A model generated the notes under the pieces. That model searched no databases, was not told the DNA's origin, and was given only the letters and a program-made list of their open reading frames with translations. A stretch of DNA of 64,000 nt. Origin: Montifringilla adamsi. Lineage: Eukaryota; Chordata; Aves; Passeriformes; Passeridae. Positions 46,656-58,731 of the stretch are shown one piece after another (the first letter of the stretch is position 1; each line of letters opens with the position of its first letter). The position numbers were made by a program, and so were the translations under genes. The stretch covers positions 310,001 to 374,000 of the forward strand of contig JAGGNK010013670.1 in NCBI GenBank assembly GCA_017590115.1, in the 5' to 3' direction.

Positions 46656-46856
46656 CTGTCCAGAAAGAGCAGGAATTACACCAAGGCCCTCTGACTAACC
46701 CCCCCAGACTATCCTGCAGAGCAGCTCCATTGCTCCTGTTTCCTGATGGTGCAGGAGGCTGGTGGGATGCTGCTAGAGGTCTGGGAAGCACAAGTGAGCA
46801 GCACTGCTCAAAGAGAATCCAGGGCCGGACGACGGCCTTGTCCTGTAAATTCATAA

Positions 46857-46902
46857 TGACCTTTAAGGTCTCTTCCAACCCAAACCAGTCTTTGATCTCT
46901 TG
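46857..46902 (+). mobile_element. Truncated CR1 3' end
   Basis: TGACCTTTAAGGTCTCTTCC followed by AACCCAAACCAG is the final CR1 segment lacking the ATTCTATG repeats. Confidence 0.7.
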
Positions 46903-47332
46903 AGCAAAGCAAAGCAGAAACAGAAGGGAGAAATCCAGATGTTCTGGTACGAGCTGCAAAACTTCCCTGGAATTAAACAGGACTTCAGCCAACAAAAATC
47001 ACAAGAAAAAGACAGTGGGATGGTGTTATTATCATTTCAATACCTGTCTGGAGTGCCTGTGAAAATGGTTAAGTATTTCCCCAAATTAGCAAAGGCCATG
47101 GAATTTCATCCAGTGATTTGTGTAGCTGTATTCAGCCCATAGGTAGTGGAAAGACTAAATAAACAATCCCAGCCTTAAGGGCTGGAGCCCCAAATTTGTG
47201 ACACTGTTCAAATGAACAGAAACACTGGTGATTCCTTATCAACATGAACTGAAGAGAATCCAAGAGAGGCACACAACAACTTAGCTCCTCTTCTCCCATT
47301 ACGCTTGTAAAGTAGGCAACAAGAACACTTAC

Positions 47333-47416
47333 TAGTTCTTTGCATCTTTTATGCTTTTTCCTCACTTCATGCTCAAGGTTTTCACATTTTTTGCGCTTTT
47401 TCTTGAGTTCAACTTC
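47333..47416 (-). CDS. TSPOAP1: TSPOAP1 coding exon F, basic coiled coil
   Basis: 84 nt, 28 codons (visible residues 260-287), acceptor TTTTGTGCAG, donor GTAAGT. Encodes ELKKKRKKCENLEHEVRKKH and KRCKEL, matching human LSKKRKKCESLEQEARKKQRRCEEL. A strongly Lys-rich helix. Confidence 0.93.
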
Positions 47417-48238
47417 CTGCACAAAACAACGAGAAGTAGATCAGGAAGCCCACACTCTTACAAAAAATATGAAATTCAAGCCCAGCCTCTCAGACCCAGT
47501 GCTTCATTAGTTATTTTTATTTTCTTATGAAAATCTCTTTGTGACTAAATTAAACAATGTAGAAACCAAGGGAAATTTTTCCGAAAGTTAGGAAAATAAA
47601 AAAAAAAAAGAAGCAACTATTCCTCTCTTCCCCAAGCCTTCTGTCTGGAAATAATCCTGCTCCCACATACATGGACTGTTCCTATTTATACGGAACAGTA
47701 GAGAGGACAAGGTGTGGGGGACAAAACAACAGATTTTCTGTATAAAATTTTCATCTTTAAACACCAGCTGTGCTATTTTAGCTCCTTTTCTAATTCCAGT
47801 GACACTAACAGAGCACAGACATCCTCTTGATCTGCAGCTACTCACTACCCTTCAGATTGACAGGAGCTACTAAACCTCCCTGTGCACGGTCTCAACTGCT
47901 GCAATAATTCACAAGGGACACATTCCTCATCCACATCTGTCCCCAGTTAAAATAAGCCTAAACCAAACACAGCACAGAACCTACTGACATGTTTCTCTCT
48001 CATATGAGTGTGACTTATTCCCCTGCCAGCCCAGCACCTGGACCTGCCACCCAGCAACACTCTGCATGCAGATGGCCTGTGTTTTTCTACCAATTCCCCA
48101 AGCTTCCCACTTTTGCAGGGCAGCTGCACCTAAAAAGACTTTAGTCCTCAAAATCTCTACCTGGACTGCACATATGAAACCCCCAACAAAAATAAGAAAG
48201 TAGCACACCCCTTCCCCCAAACCAGGTTCACAACTCAC

Positions 48239-48346
48239 CAGCTGCTGTATCTTTTTGCCGCTCTCCTGGTTTGTTACTGCATTTTTGGGAGGAAAATTTT
48301 CATGTCCTTCAAAGACAGGTCCCAGTGGTTGCACACCTGGTTCCAC
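48239..48346 (-). CDS. TSPOAP1: TSPOAP1 coding exon E, linker before second coiled coil
   Basis: 108 nt, 36 codons (visible residues 224-259), acceptor GCTTTCAG, donor GTGAGT. Ends SGKKIQQL, which lines up with human EKEQRVQQL and joins the ESELSKKRKK-type helix in the next exon. The first part is poorly conserved. Splice signals are strong and the phase is 0 at both ends. It contains no Met codon. Confidence 0.88.
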
Positions 48347-49741
48347 CTGAAAGCAGAAGAGATGCCAAAGAGCTCAGGGACATCCTGAGACTATAGAAAA
48401 CACTAAGGGAAGAGGGACCTTCCTGGCAGTACCACCCAGGAGAGCAGCGCTACACAGGGAACTCCTGATCTCCAAGCTGCACCACTTGACATGGAGAAAG
48501 CTGGACACCTCGCCAGGGATCTCTGTGCTGGGAATCTCCTGGAGCCCAGTGCCAACCAGCCCAGCTTGACTGAAGCATCTCCGAGGAACAGTGGGCTCCA
48601 GGAAGCTCTCAGAGCCAAGCTGCCATTTGTGCCTCACCTAACGACTCAATGCGAGGCAGCAGCAACACCTTTCATGGCCCTCCCCAAAGCGACACAGAGG
48701 GGATTAGGGAGAACACAGCTCACAAAGGGTAGAAATAAGTGAAGATGTCAGAATCTAAGGGCAGGGAAGAGCAGACAAACACTACCAACAAATGCAGCAC
48801 CCCACCTCTGCTGGTATCTGGGAAGGGCTAAAATGGCAGCAGTGCCATGGCTTTTGTGCACCACCAAACCAGATGAAAGGAGACACTTTCTATATACATT
48901 TGTTCACAAGTTTCTAACAAAATGCCTTTTCATTGGGGTCACAGACAAACACACATTAATCCTCTGAATTTTTGTTCTCGGCTGATACTTGACACTGCCC
49001 AGAATAAGCCCTGACTGCAGGGCAAGGACTGAAACACACAGAAGAAAAAGGGTCTTGATAAGGTTTTAAACATTAACTGTGAAGTTATTTTTGATAAACA
49101 GATGTTAGGGACAGATCTTTAAGATCATCAAAGCAAACCTGTACTGTGAGGAAGCAGCAGGACTTTATGAATCCATCTCAGCCTTAGCCTTAGCTGGCCT
49201 CTCCTCAGACATGGGGTTCCACATTTCACTCTCAACACCTTCAGTGCTGAGGGATCCACGGGATGAGGTCTGAGATCCTGTAGAGCCAGCCATTAGGGCA
49301 GTGTCTAAGCACTATACCTAGGATGTGATTTTTAACCTATTTTTGTCTTGAAAAACATAGGTTTTATCTGCATCTATATTCATGGTTCTTATGCTGAAAG
49401 CCTGAGAGCTCCAGGAGCCCACACTCAAGCCCAGACTACCAATTATTTCCCATTTTTTGCTTAAAAAAAAAAAATCTGAAATCTCCTTCCATGTGAACCT
49501 TGTTCCCTATCATCCATGGAATAAGGTTCACTGCAGAATCCAACAGTCTGTGCATCAACCAGCATGTGGAAATCTTGGGATCCTCCACCCAACCCATGTC
49601 ACCTCAAGGGCCCCAGTGCTTGGAAGCATTCAGGTCTGCTGTGAAACCTTATACTTATCTGTGGAATAGCCCTGTGGAAATATTTCTGATACTTTTTTGC
49701 TTTTCAATCACCTTTCTCATACTAAGTATCAAACTGGTATT

Positions 49742-50185
49742 TCAGAGAATCCCAGAATCACTGAGTTTGGAAAAGACCTCCAAGCTCATCCAGTCAAAAA
49801 CTGTGCCCAATCCCCACCTTGTCCCCAGCCCAGAGCACTGAGTGCCATGTCCAGCTCTTCCTTGGACATCTCTGAGGATGGGGACTCCAAAACTCCCCAG
49901 GCAGGCCTGCCAAAGTCTGAGCACCCCTTCCGGGAAGAAATTCCTGCTGATTCACCCTGAAATTCCTGAGGTTCACCCTGAGCCTCCCCTGGCCCAGCCT
50001 GAGGCCATTCCCTCTCCTCCTGTCCCTGTTCCCTGGGAGCACAGCCCGACCCCCCGGCTGTCCCCTCCTGTCAGGAGTTGTGCAGAGCCACAAGGGCCCC
50101 CTGAGCCTCCTTTTCTCCAGGCTGAGCCCCTTCCCAGCTCCCTCAGCTGCTCCTGGGACTCCAGCTTGGGGTGCTCCATATTACA
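49742..50185 (-). mobile_element. CR1 LINE 3' fragment
   Basis: AGAGAATCCCAGAATCACTG, GGAAAAGACCTCCAAGCTCA, CCTTTTCTCCAGGCTGAGCC and CTCAGCTGCTCCTGGGACTC in minus orientation. Confidence 0.85.
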
Positions 50186-50461
50186 GGGTACAGCCAAGGG
50201 ACTGGCAACAGCCTCCTCCCTTCACCAGTGCTGTCAGATTTAGCTGTGCTGACTTATTTGTCAGCCAGAAAATCTTCTGGCAGTGAGGACAGACTCTCCT
50301 GAGTCAGAGAAACAAAGCACATGCATGAGAAAAGCCATCTTGTCTGACAAAACCTGCAGGATCAGGTGGAAATCAAGGTATGGAAGGGTCATTCAAGGAA
50401 GGTAAGGGCAGGGCAGAGGGAAGAAAACATCTGTGCATCCCTCTTCATCACAGCTGAATTT

Positions 50462-50478
50462 GGGGGGGGGGGGGGGGG
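50462..50478. repeat. G17 homopolymer
   Basis: Seventeen consecutive G residues on the + strand; possible G-quadruplex former, and length is likely unreliable. Confidence 0.9.
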
Positions 50479-51592
50479 TGGTAAATGGGGACTGAAATCT
50501 CAAACTATGAAGAACAAGGCTGAGAACCTCTCTGAAACTGAACTGTCAATAGGAACTGTGGAAGCTAAGAAAATAAAGAGTAACAAACCACCAAGATTAT
50601 GTAGTATTCACCCCAGGGTTCAAAACCCCCTTTGGCATGAACTGAATCTTTCAGTTCAGCAGGAACTGAATCAATCCGTGCAGCAAGTCACTTCTCCAAC
50701 ACTGCCTTAACACAAAATATCTGAAAGATGGCAAATGCCATGCTTCAAGAGTATTCCAGAGTTTTATGCATATTCCAGTCGACAGCTGTAGAAAGACAGA
50801 CCAGTACATTTGACACCATTTCTGGGCAAACTGATAGAAACTGCATAAAATGCAAATACTTTAAATAATCCAAACAAACTTACATTGTGGCAGGGGGAAA
50901 CGTATTCACGGATGTATAAAGAAGTTTTTCTAAGATGTCAGCAAGTAAGTGGGTGACGGAGACCCAGCAGGAACTTGCTTGGGTGCTCAGAAGACATTCA
51001 GCTGCAGTCCTTTAACAGGTGTCTGCAGACACTGAGCCACCACGGGGTGAGGGGAGGGTTTTCTCTTGGCTAAATATTTAGTAAAAATAAGAGGGCTGAA
51101 TAAGAGGGAGCTGGAACTGTGCTCTGCAAGCCCTGATGCAGCAGAGACAGTGATGAGAGCCCCGTGACACTGAGTGATTACAGAGACTAATGATGGTTTA
51201 ATAAAGAGTGCTTAGACAAAAAGGTAAAGAGATCTTCTGGGAAAGGGAGAGAAAACTTCATTTTGCTGTCATATAAATCAATGCCACAGCGTCTGGGATG
51301 CTGCTGCACGCTGCTTCCCCAACAGAAAACTGACAGAGAAAACACACAAAGGAGGGAGACAAAGAAGATGAACACTGAATAATGGAAGAGGCCGGAAAGA
51401 AACAAAAAACAAACAAACAAACAAAAACTACACCCTCCCCCAAAAAAGGAAAGAACAAACAATTCACAAAAACGGCTGAAGAAAAGGGTTTTATAAACCT
51501 AAGAGTGACTTGGAGGAGACGGACAAGGAATGAATTTTCAATGCATCTGCTGAAAGAGCCGGAGGGCAATAAACGAGAGCAGCTGGCGGGAA

Positions 51593-51624
<32 letters not shown>
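51593..51624. repeat. G32 homopolymer at CpG island edge
   Basis: Thirty-two consecutive G residues on the + strand (C on the transcribed strand) directly beside the intragenic CpG island. Confidence 0.9.
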
Positions 51625-51625
<1 letters not shown>

Positions 51626-51639
51626 AGATGCGCGGCCCA

Positions 51640-51965
51640 ATCTCCCACCGGGGAATGTGGGATTGTATCACACTGAAAACAAGGGAGGAAACCGGCAGAG
51701 CCCCTGGGAGCCACATCCTCCGGAGCCCGGGCTCGGACACCCCTGACCCGCCGCCCCGGGGGCCGCGGGGCACAGCGGCACCGCGGCCCGGCCCCGCGGA
51801 GCACCCAGCCCGACCGGCCGCGCTCGGCAAAGCCGCTCCCNTTACCTGGCGGCTGCGCGGCCGCGGCGGGGGCGGCGCCCTGAGGCGGCCCCGGATCTGC
51901 CGGGCTGAACCACTGCGGGCGGAGGAGCCGGCGCGGCCCGGCGGCACCGGGCGAGGCCCTTTGCT
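51640..51965 (-). promoter_or_regulatory. Intragenic CpG island, possible alternative TSPOAP1 promoter and first exon
   Basis: A sharply bounded GC- and CpG-rich block lies inside the intron between exons D and E. On the minus strand it ends in GCCGCCAG/GTAA, a consensus donor with the exon side at 51846, and it has no ATG upstream, so it could be a noncoding first exon splicing to exon E. A CCAAT box (GCCCAAT, + strand) sits near 51635. It is flanked by a G32 run and a single unresolved base at 51841, so assembly here is imperfect. Confidence 0.5.
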
Positions 51966-52009
51966 GTGGTAACACCCCCTGGAGCTGCCTCCTGCTGGGG
52001 GGGCCCCGA

Positions 52010-52447
52010 TGCTGGACCGAGCCCAGAGGAGGCCCCGAAGCTGCTCCAAGGGCTGGAGTCCCTCTGCTCTGGAGCCAGGCTGGGAGAGCTGGGGGTGCTC
52101 ACCTGGAGAAGGCTCCAGGGAGAGCTCAGAGCCACTTCCAGGGCCTAAAAGGGCTTCAGGAGAGCTGGAGAGGGACTGGGGACAAGGGATGGAGAGACAG
52201 GACACAGGGAATGGCTTCCCACTGCTAGAGGGCAGAGATACTGGGAAGGAATTCCCTCCTGGAAGGGCTGGGATGCCCCAGCACAGGGTGCCCAGAGAAG
52301 CTGTGGCTGCCCCGTCCCAGAAAGCATCCAAAGCCAGGTTGGACAGGAGCAAGCTGAGATAGTGGAAGGTGTCCCTGCCCATGGCAGGGGGTGGAACAAG
52401 ATGCACTTTTAAAATCCCTCCAATCCAAACCATTCCATGATTCTATA
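52010..52447 (+). mobile_element. CR1 LINE 3' fragment
   Basis: GAGGAGGCCCCGAAGCTGCT, CTGGAGTCCCTCTGCTCTGG, CAGGAGAGCTGGAGAGGGAC and CCATTCCATGATTCTAT in + orientation. It abuts the CpG island on the side from which minus-strand transcription would come. Confidence 0.88.
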
Positions 52448-52756
52448 AAGAAAAAAACCTGCTTTCCTTGGCTGAAAATCACAGCACAGGAGCCCTGTGC
52501 TAGGGAAAACGAGCAGGACTGAGCTCCTGGCACAGCTCAGCATCCCTGTGCTGGTGTGGGCTGGCAGCAGCACCCACGTCCCTCCTCACCCTGAGACCTG
52601 GTGCTGGAATGTGTCCCTTTGGAAACCAGCACTGCACCTATTTGCAGTGGATGTGAACCACAGCCCTCACCTTCTCCAAGTGAAGTTCCCTAAGAACACC
52701 AATTAACTGAGTAATTAAATATCCAAACTTTCTGATTGCTGACCCACTTGTCTCAC

Positions 52757-53011
52757 CTCCCTGCGAGCTCTCCCTCCCAGCGCTGGGTCTCCCAAGGCCT
52801 CCTTTGGTTGAGGTGCACCTTTAAGGCAGGAATTGGCTGGCCCTGGACGTGCGGCAGCACTCGGCATGGCACTGCCTGAGCTCATTTTGGAGGAACGCAA
52901 ACACTCCTTGAAATTCTTGAGTGCGATCTGCCTCTGGAGCCGCAGCACCTCTCGCTGGGATTCCCGCAGCAGGCGGTCGAACTCGATGACGTTCAGGCAG
53001 CGAGGGTCATC
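52757..53011 (-). CDS. TSPOAP1: TSPOAP1 coding exon D, coiled coil and linker
   Basis: 255 nt, 85 codons (visible residues 139-223), acceptor CCCACAG, donor GTGAGA after a Glu codon. Starts DDPRCLNVIEFDRLLRESQR and continues EVLRLQRQIALKN, matching human VRDFDRLLRESQREVLRLQRQ. The second half is a Ser/Ala/Pro-rich low-conservation linker (SSGSAMPSAAARPGPANS). An internal CpG island lies about 0.8 kb downstream. Confidence 0.92.
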
Positions 53012-56000
53012 CTGTGGGAAACCAACCATGGCACCATGGCACTGACAAGATCCAAAAGGTGGGACATCTCACATTTAACATGCAAACTCCAAAAGAGGAG
53101 AGGCTGGGAAAACCTCGGTAGTGTGGCACACGTTCATGATCGATTCCTGGGTCTCCAAAGCCTCAAAACTCACTTTACATCCTTTATGCAAAAACATTAT
53201 TCCTTGTGAAGATGAAACCCAGACTGTAATGCTCCTACAGCTCTCCCAGCATGATGTGCAGGGCTTTTCTAAGCATGGGCCATCTCATCACATGCCAGCA
53301 GGGAGCGTGGCAGGATAATGTCACAGCCCAGCCAAACCAGAGCTCTCGCTGCTTTCTTTACTCCTTCTTGTGGGTGGTGGCAATCACTTGGCTTTGAGAG
53401 GCTGCAGGAATGAAGAACATCTGGGATTTGGTCAGTTCTTTCTCAGAATAATATTTGGTTTCCTAACATTCTTGATTTCTCTCCTCTCAAGACAGTATGT
53501 GTGATGGACACCAATATACAGCACAAGGGGTCACTCCCATCCACACACGACCCAAACACAGCAGCTTTTGAAGGAAACCAGCACAATCTGACTATCACAA
53601 AGCTGGGGAGAATATGTCACCAGCTTGTTTGATTCTTCAAAGGCTTCCAGATTTCAGGAAGCTGAAGAAATACGTACCTGCATGTCCATATGTACAAAAT
53701 CAAGTTATGAAAACCTGTCTTTAAAAATCTGCTGCTGGAGGGGACATTGTTCATTCCCCTGGAAAGCTCCTAAGCCAGAGAATTCAAGACATTAACTAGT
53801 ATCCAGGACAAATTTAATCTGCTTCCCTGTTTGCTTCTTTTTTGCCCTAAAAATAGTGTGTGCTTTATAAATACAATTTGTGGAGAGAACCATGGTTACT
53901 CTCACACTGCAAGGGGGAAACTGAGGCAGCATTAATGGGAACTGATTATAGATTCAAGAAGTGAGCAGCTGGGCCCCCTCTCTGCCAGCTCCATGTTCAG
54001 GCTATCAGGGCAGTAGTTCTTTAAACAAAACTGGCTGGGGCTATGTATAAAATCTCCCTTCCCCCACCACAAAAAGGCAGCTATTCCCAACAGACAGCCT
54101 TGGAAGCCTGGGGGAATAATGGAGTAGAAAAAAGCTGAGTACTCCCCACAGTTTCTATTATACTGATCCCCTGCAGCTGTTCCCCCCCAGTCCTCCACTT
54201 CCAAGAATCCATGCTGCAAGAAATTGCAGCCCGGATCTAGCTGGAGCCAGGGTTTGGTTGGAAGCAGATCACTGGAGTATGATCTCAGGAAATTATTTTA
54301 TTCTGTCCTAAGAGCCCTGGCTTTGCAAAGCAAGGCCAATGCATTTGCAGCCCAGGGTGCAGGTTGTGAGTCCTGCTACTGCCAGGGAACTGAGGGGATC
54401 CATTTCATAGCTACTGAAAAATTCCTACTGATTTAAATACCCACAATTAAAATTGATTTGGTTACAAACTCTAAGTGTGCACATCATATCTCTGCATAAA
54501 ACACCCTTCATTGGCATAATGCATTTTGCATGCTGCAGACAGATTAGGGGAATTTGGAATTTTAAGTAGCTGGAAATGAAAATTTAATGAGTGGTTTGCT
54601 TGGAAGAGAAATGGGAAAAACAAGATCAGACAGAATGATCTATATTGCTCTCTTTTCTATGGATTCCCTGCTCAGGCATCAATGTCCCGGCTGCTGGTGC
54701 CACAGACAGGGTCACCAGGGACAGGGTGGTCACCCAGGTCAGCCAAGGAAGGCAGGGACTGAATTTGTCAGCCCTGGGGGTTTTACCCATGTGCTTTTCC
54801 TTGGCCAGGAATGAATCTTGCTCACCCACTTCTGTCACATTCCTTTGCAATCTGTCACACCTGTCCCTAGCAGGTTCAGGTTGCCCAGCACACTCTGCTA
54901 GGAAAATCAGAGTGCTTTGGAAAGGGTCTGTTCCCCTTTCTGTGGGGGCCTGAGGTGAGAAATCAAAGGAATGGGAAGGAAACTTCTTGCTGACACTGTA
55001 GAGCACAGAAAGACCTGGATAGGTTTGTCCTTTGGTTTAATGCCAGGAAAGATCAATGGGGCAGCTCTGTACAAACACCAAATACACCCCATTGTTCTAA
55101 TCCTGACTAGATCTACATTAGGGAAAGACTAAGAATCCACCTTCAAACCTGTAGTTAAATTGAACATATGGGGAGGTCAGGGACAAAAATAAAGATATTT
55201 TCAGTGAGGAAATATTTGTCACCTAAATACCATGTAAGTAGGACAGGTAGAAGTGCAAGTGTTCAGCTCAGCTGGGGGCAGGGAGGTAGGGTGACACTTG
55301 ACCACATTTGCATTAGCAAAACGGGGGGAAACCAGCATAGGCCCAAGTGTTACTGAGATCCTTTGGAGATTTGAACTGACCTAAACTGCAAGCATCCAGT
55401 CTGGGAATCAAAGATGCAATTTAGATGCCCAGAACAGGTTGCTTTAGTCACCTTGAGTGGGAACCATCTCACCCAGCCCCAGCTGTCTGCAGAGGCTCCT
55501 TCCAGAACATTCACAGAGAAGAACTTTGCAGGAGCGACACATCTGACCAGTCCTAGATCTTGGGATGAGCTGAATTACCACTTTATCCCACCATTTATAT
55601 TGGCATGGCCTGTGCTGGTACTGAGGGAAATGCAGATTACCAGGCCAGGAGCAGACAGCAGCACTGCAGATGGTTTCATGAACACCCAGCCCTGCCTGCT
55701 GATTTGAAGCTGTCATAATAAACATTTCAGGAGGCACTGAGTTATCCCCAGTCTCATGGTGGCTGTGACTCCTCAGAAAGCTGCAGCTTGAAGCTTGGGA
55801 TCTAGACTGGTTTTTGGGAATGTGCTTCTCAAAGAAACGCTTTGAAAGGAGGCCCTGCTTCTACATCTTGCTTGCTGCTCAGCCCTTTGAAAAGTCATCC
55901 TGTGTCTGTGGCTTCTCAGGGGTTTCCAGGGAAGGAGTTTTAGTCACTGCTAGAAATGGCAGCTCAGATTCATGAACTGATGGAGGGACAAGCAGGGTGT

Positions 56001-56343
56001 CCCCCAATGCACTCTTCTGGAGAGATATGGACAGTCTCTACTACACTCTTTCTCTGCCACTCTTTCTTTTACTACATGCATTGTTTTGCTCTTGGTGTTT
56101 TCTTCTGTTCATGACCAAAAAATGTTAGTAATAGCAACTTATGTTGATATCTTATATTTCTCTACGCAGTTTTGCAAAACAAGTGTCCCCCAAGTGTCCC
56201 CACTCAGCTCACACTTCAAATCCCCTCCCCTGTTTTCAGCCTCCACTTGAGACTAATTCCCCTCTCCACCACTTCCCAGAGCCTGGCTTCCATCACTGCT
56301 GTTGTGCTCATCCCCAGCCCTGATGTCCCATAAAGTGTCTCAC

Positions 56344-56520
56344 CTTCCCTGCCAGAAGTTTAGCCTGCAGTTCCCGGCATTCCTGCTGCAGAGCTTCAAT
56401 CTGCTTGTCTTTTGCCAGGAGAGCACTGGCTTGCTCTGTCAGGTCCTTGGCACGCTGGCGGGCAAATGCTTTTTTGCACAGTTCCAGGCTGGAGCCCTTC
56501 AGAGGCATCGGAGCAGTTAC
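56344..56520 (-). CDS. TSPOAP1: TSPOAP1 coding exon C, coiled coil
   Basis: 177 nt, 59 codons (visible residues 80-138), acceptor GTGTAG, donor GTGAGA. Encodes SSLELCKKAFARQRAKDL followed by a segment containing ASALLAKDKQIEALQQECREL, matching human SLELCRKALARQRARDL and its continuation. Predicted continuous coiled coil; the usual multimerisation role of this region is inferred from the family. Confidence 0.93.
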
Positions 56521-58602
56521 CTACACCAGAGAGGAGTGAGGTGTGTTCATGTGTGATAACAACCACCTCATCACCACTTGGTGTTCAACAACCTCCACCC
56601 CATCACCCTTTGGTGCTCCTTAACCACCACCCCATCAGCCAGCACAGGGAGCACTGTCAAAAAATGCAGCCTGGCCCCAAAGGACAGACAAACAGACAGA
56701 GGAGAAGGCCAGACCTATGGAAAAGTAGAAGAGGAAAGGCTGGATGCAAAAGTGGCTCAAAGAATAGGTGGGAAGTACAAGGTACTCAATAGGTACAGCC
56801 AGCACAGGGGCTGCAGGCAGGGCAGAAATGGGGAGGGGAAGGAGAGAAAAACAGGATGAGATAAAAAAGACAAGAGAAGACAGCAGAGAGGAGGGGAGAA
56901 TGGTAGGAAAGATGAGCATGGGATCAAATATAGCACGGGATCAAGGGGAGAGATGGTGAAACCAGGAAGACAAACAGAGATTCCTTGCATTTCTAGTAGG
57001 AAAGAGCTTCTGCATGGATGGGCAGAAGACAGAGGGAAAGGCAGAGGCTAAGGAGAGCCCAGCCAGGGCCAGTGCAGCCAGGGAGGACTGGGACAAAAGC
57101 AGGACTGGAGGAAAAGTAGTTCAGGTTCACATGTTCACATGCTCCCTGGGAGGGAGGAAAGCATAAGACGGGGATGGCAGTGTGCTTAGGGGGAGTGGGG
57201 CAGGCAGGGACAGGCAGATGGCTGAGTATAGGCTCTGCCCAGGCAGGAGCTGAGACTGCCCGGCACAGTGTCCCTGGGATGTCCCCATCCCTGGAGTTGG
57301 CTCTCCCACTGGGTACCAGCACCAAAGACTTGGATGAAGGGGCAGCTCAAACCCTCTGTTCATCCCAGCCCTACAGGCACTGAGGATACATCCAGTCTCC
57401 ACGTTTATCCAATCCTGCCTCTCTTTGCCCAGCTGTTTTCATCTGCACAAAGCCTGACAATCTGGGAAGGGGATCCTCTGCTGCCAGATCAGGCACACAG
57501 AATCCTCTGTGCAAAGTTTTCTTCCCCAGGTCTTCCCAAACATCTCATGCATGTGCAGAAGCTGTGTGGCCATGGCTCCACAGGACCTGGTACCAAACAC
57601 TGGAGGGACCTTGGTGCCAAATTAACCCCAGCTCCTCAGGGCCCCTTCTCTGGTCGTACCTCCAGCCCACCCTCCAAAAGGCGCAGCCACCCCAGCATTT
57701 GCTGCTGTCAGGACACGTGGGCCAGCACAGGAGTCCGGCAAGTCAGTTCTCCAGGACTTGCACAGGCCCTAAATTGTCCCCACCCCAAAGTTTCACTGGG
57801 GAAAAAAATAAAACAGTATTTGTATAGGTGCTGGAGGGTCTGCACAGTATGTCAAATGGTTTCTCTCAAGATAGTATCTGACAAGTCCATCTGTTGCCCT
57901 GCAAGTACCAAAACCCTGTGACAGAGTGTGGCGGTGCCTGGGGACAGAGAGGGCAGCAGTGCCAGGAAATCCCCCTACCTTTCCTCCAGCACAGCTTTCA
58001 CTTCCTCCTTTCTACCCTAAATGGCTTGAATTCCCCATCACAATCCCTGCTTTCCTTCAGGAGGTGTGCCCAAGATCCCATACCCTACAGCCACCTCCCA
58101 CTGCTGCTGCACCATGTCACACTCTCCAGGGTTCACAACAAGCTGCTGTTGGGTTGGAAAAGGCAGAAGCCCTGTGGCTTGCGCAGCATTTCCAGTGAGG
58201 TGTGGATGGGACAGAGCTGCCTCTCACCCCTTCCTGTTTTGCTTCACCGCACTCCTTTTCTTTTTCAAATCCTTCCTGTTTCTTTTTGATGAAGTCAGAT
58301 GAATTATTTTCATGACTTGCCCAAAGAAAGCTGAGTTAATTACTTTAAACTATGACCTTACAGTAAGAAACCAAGCAGGAAGAAATTCCTCAAACCAACC
58401 CCCAAGAGGAGTAGAGAAGCTGGCAATAGCTGGGGCTGGTGATTCTTGCTCTGCTATGACGTGCAAAGCATGTTTGCTGTAGGTTTAAGAAAAAGGGAAA
58501 GGAAAAGCCTTTCTAGCTCAATGAAAGCAGAAAACCAAAGGTCCTGGTGGTGAGATGCTCTCCCAGCCCAGGTCCCCAGCCACAGCACGTCCCGGCACCC
58601 AC

Positions 58603-58731
58603 CACTTTGAGGTTTGCCTCCTGGAGCTTCCGGGCTCTCTCCTCCAGGCGCTTGGCGATCACCGCCAGCTCCGCGTTCTTCCTCTTCAGGTGCTTCACCT
58701 TCTCCTCTGTCTGGGGGAAGCAGCTCCTGCG
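58603..58731 (-). CDS. TSPOAP1: TSPOAP1 coding exon B, coiled coil
   Basis: 129 nt, 43 codons (visible residues 37-79), acceptor CTCTCCAG, donor GTGGGT. It reads RRSCFPQTEEKVKHLKRKN followed by AELAVIAKRLEERARKLQE, almost identical to the human coiled-coil segment. The exon is clearly GC-richer than its introns. The donor is weaker than those of neighbouring exons, but protein alignment (NLKV/VTAP) fixes it. Confidence 0.93.

Noticed and set aside
51640..51700. + strand promoter with CCAAT for a gene running rightward
   Set aside because: No + strand donor or exon follows; the only consensus splice site of the island is on the minus strand.
51258..52433. 391-codon minus-strand open frame across the CpG island
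   Set aside because: It runs through a CR1 copy, GC-rich island and an undetermined base, with poly-Pro from the G32 run; composition explains it.
56318..56340. CCATAAAGTGTC near exon C as a miR-142-5p seed (CATAAAGTAG)
   Set aside because: Only the first eight bases match and there is no hairpin partner with the 3p arm nearby.
57268..57921. 217-codon + strand open frame
   Set aside because: Antisense to an intron, low-complexity Pro/Ser composition, no start or splice context.
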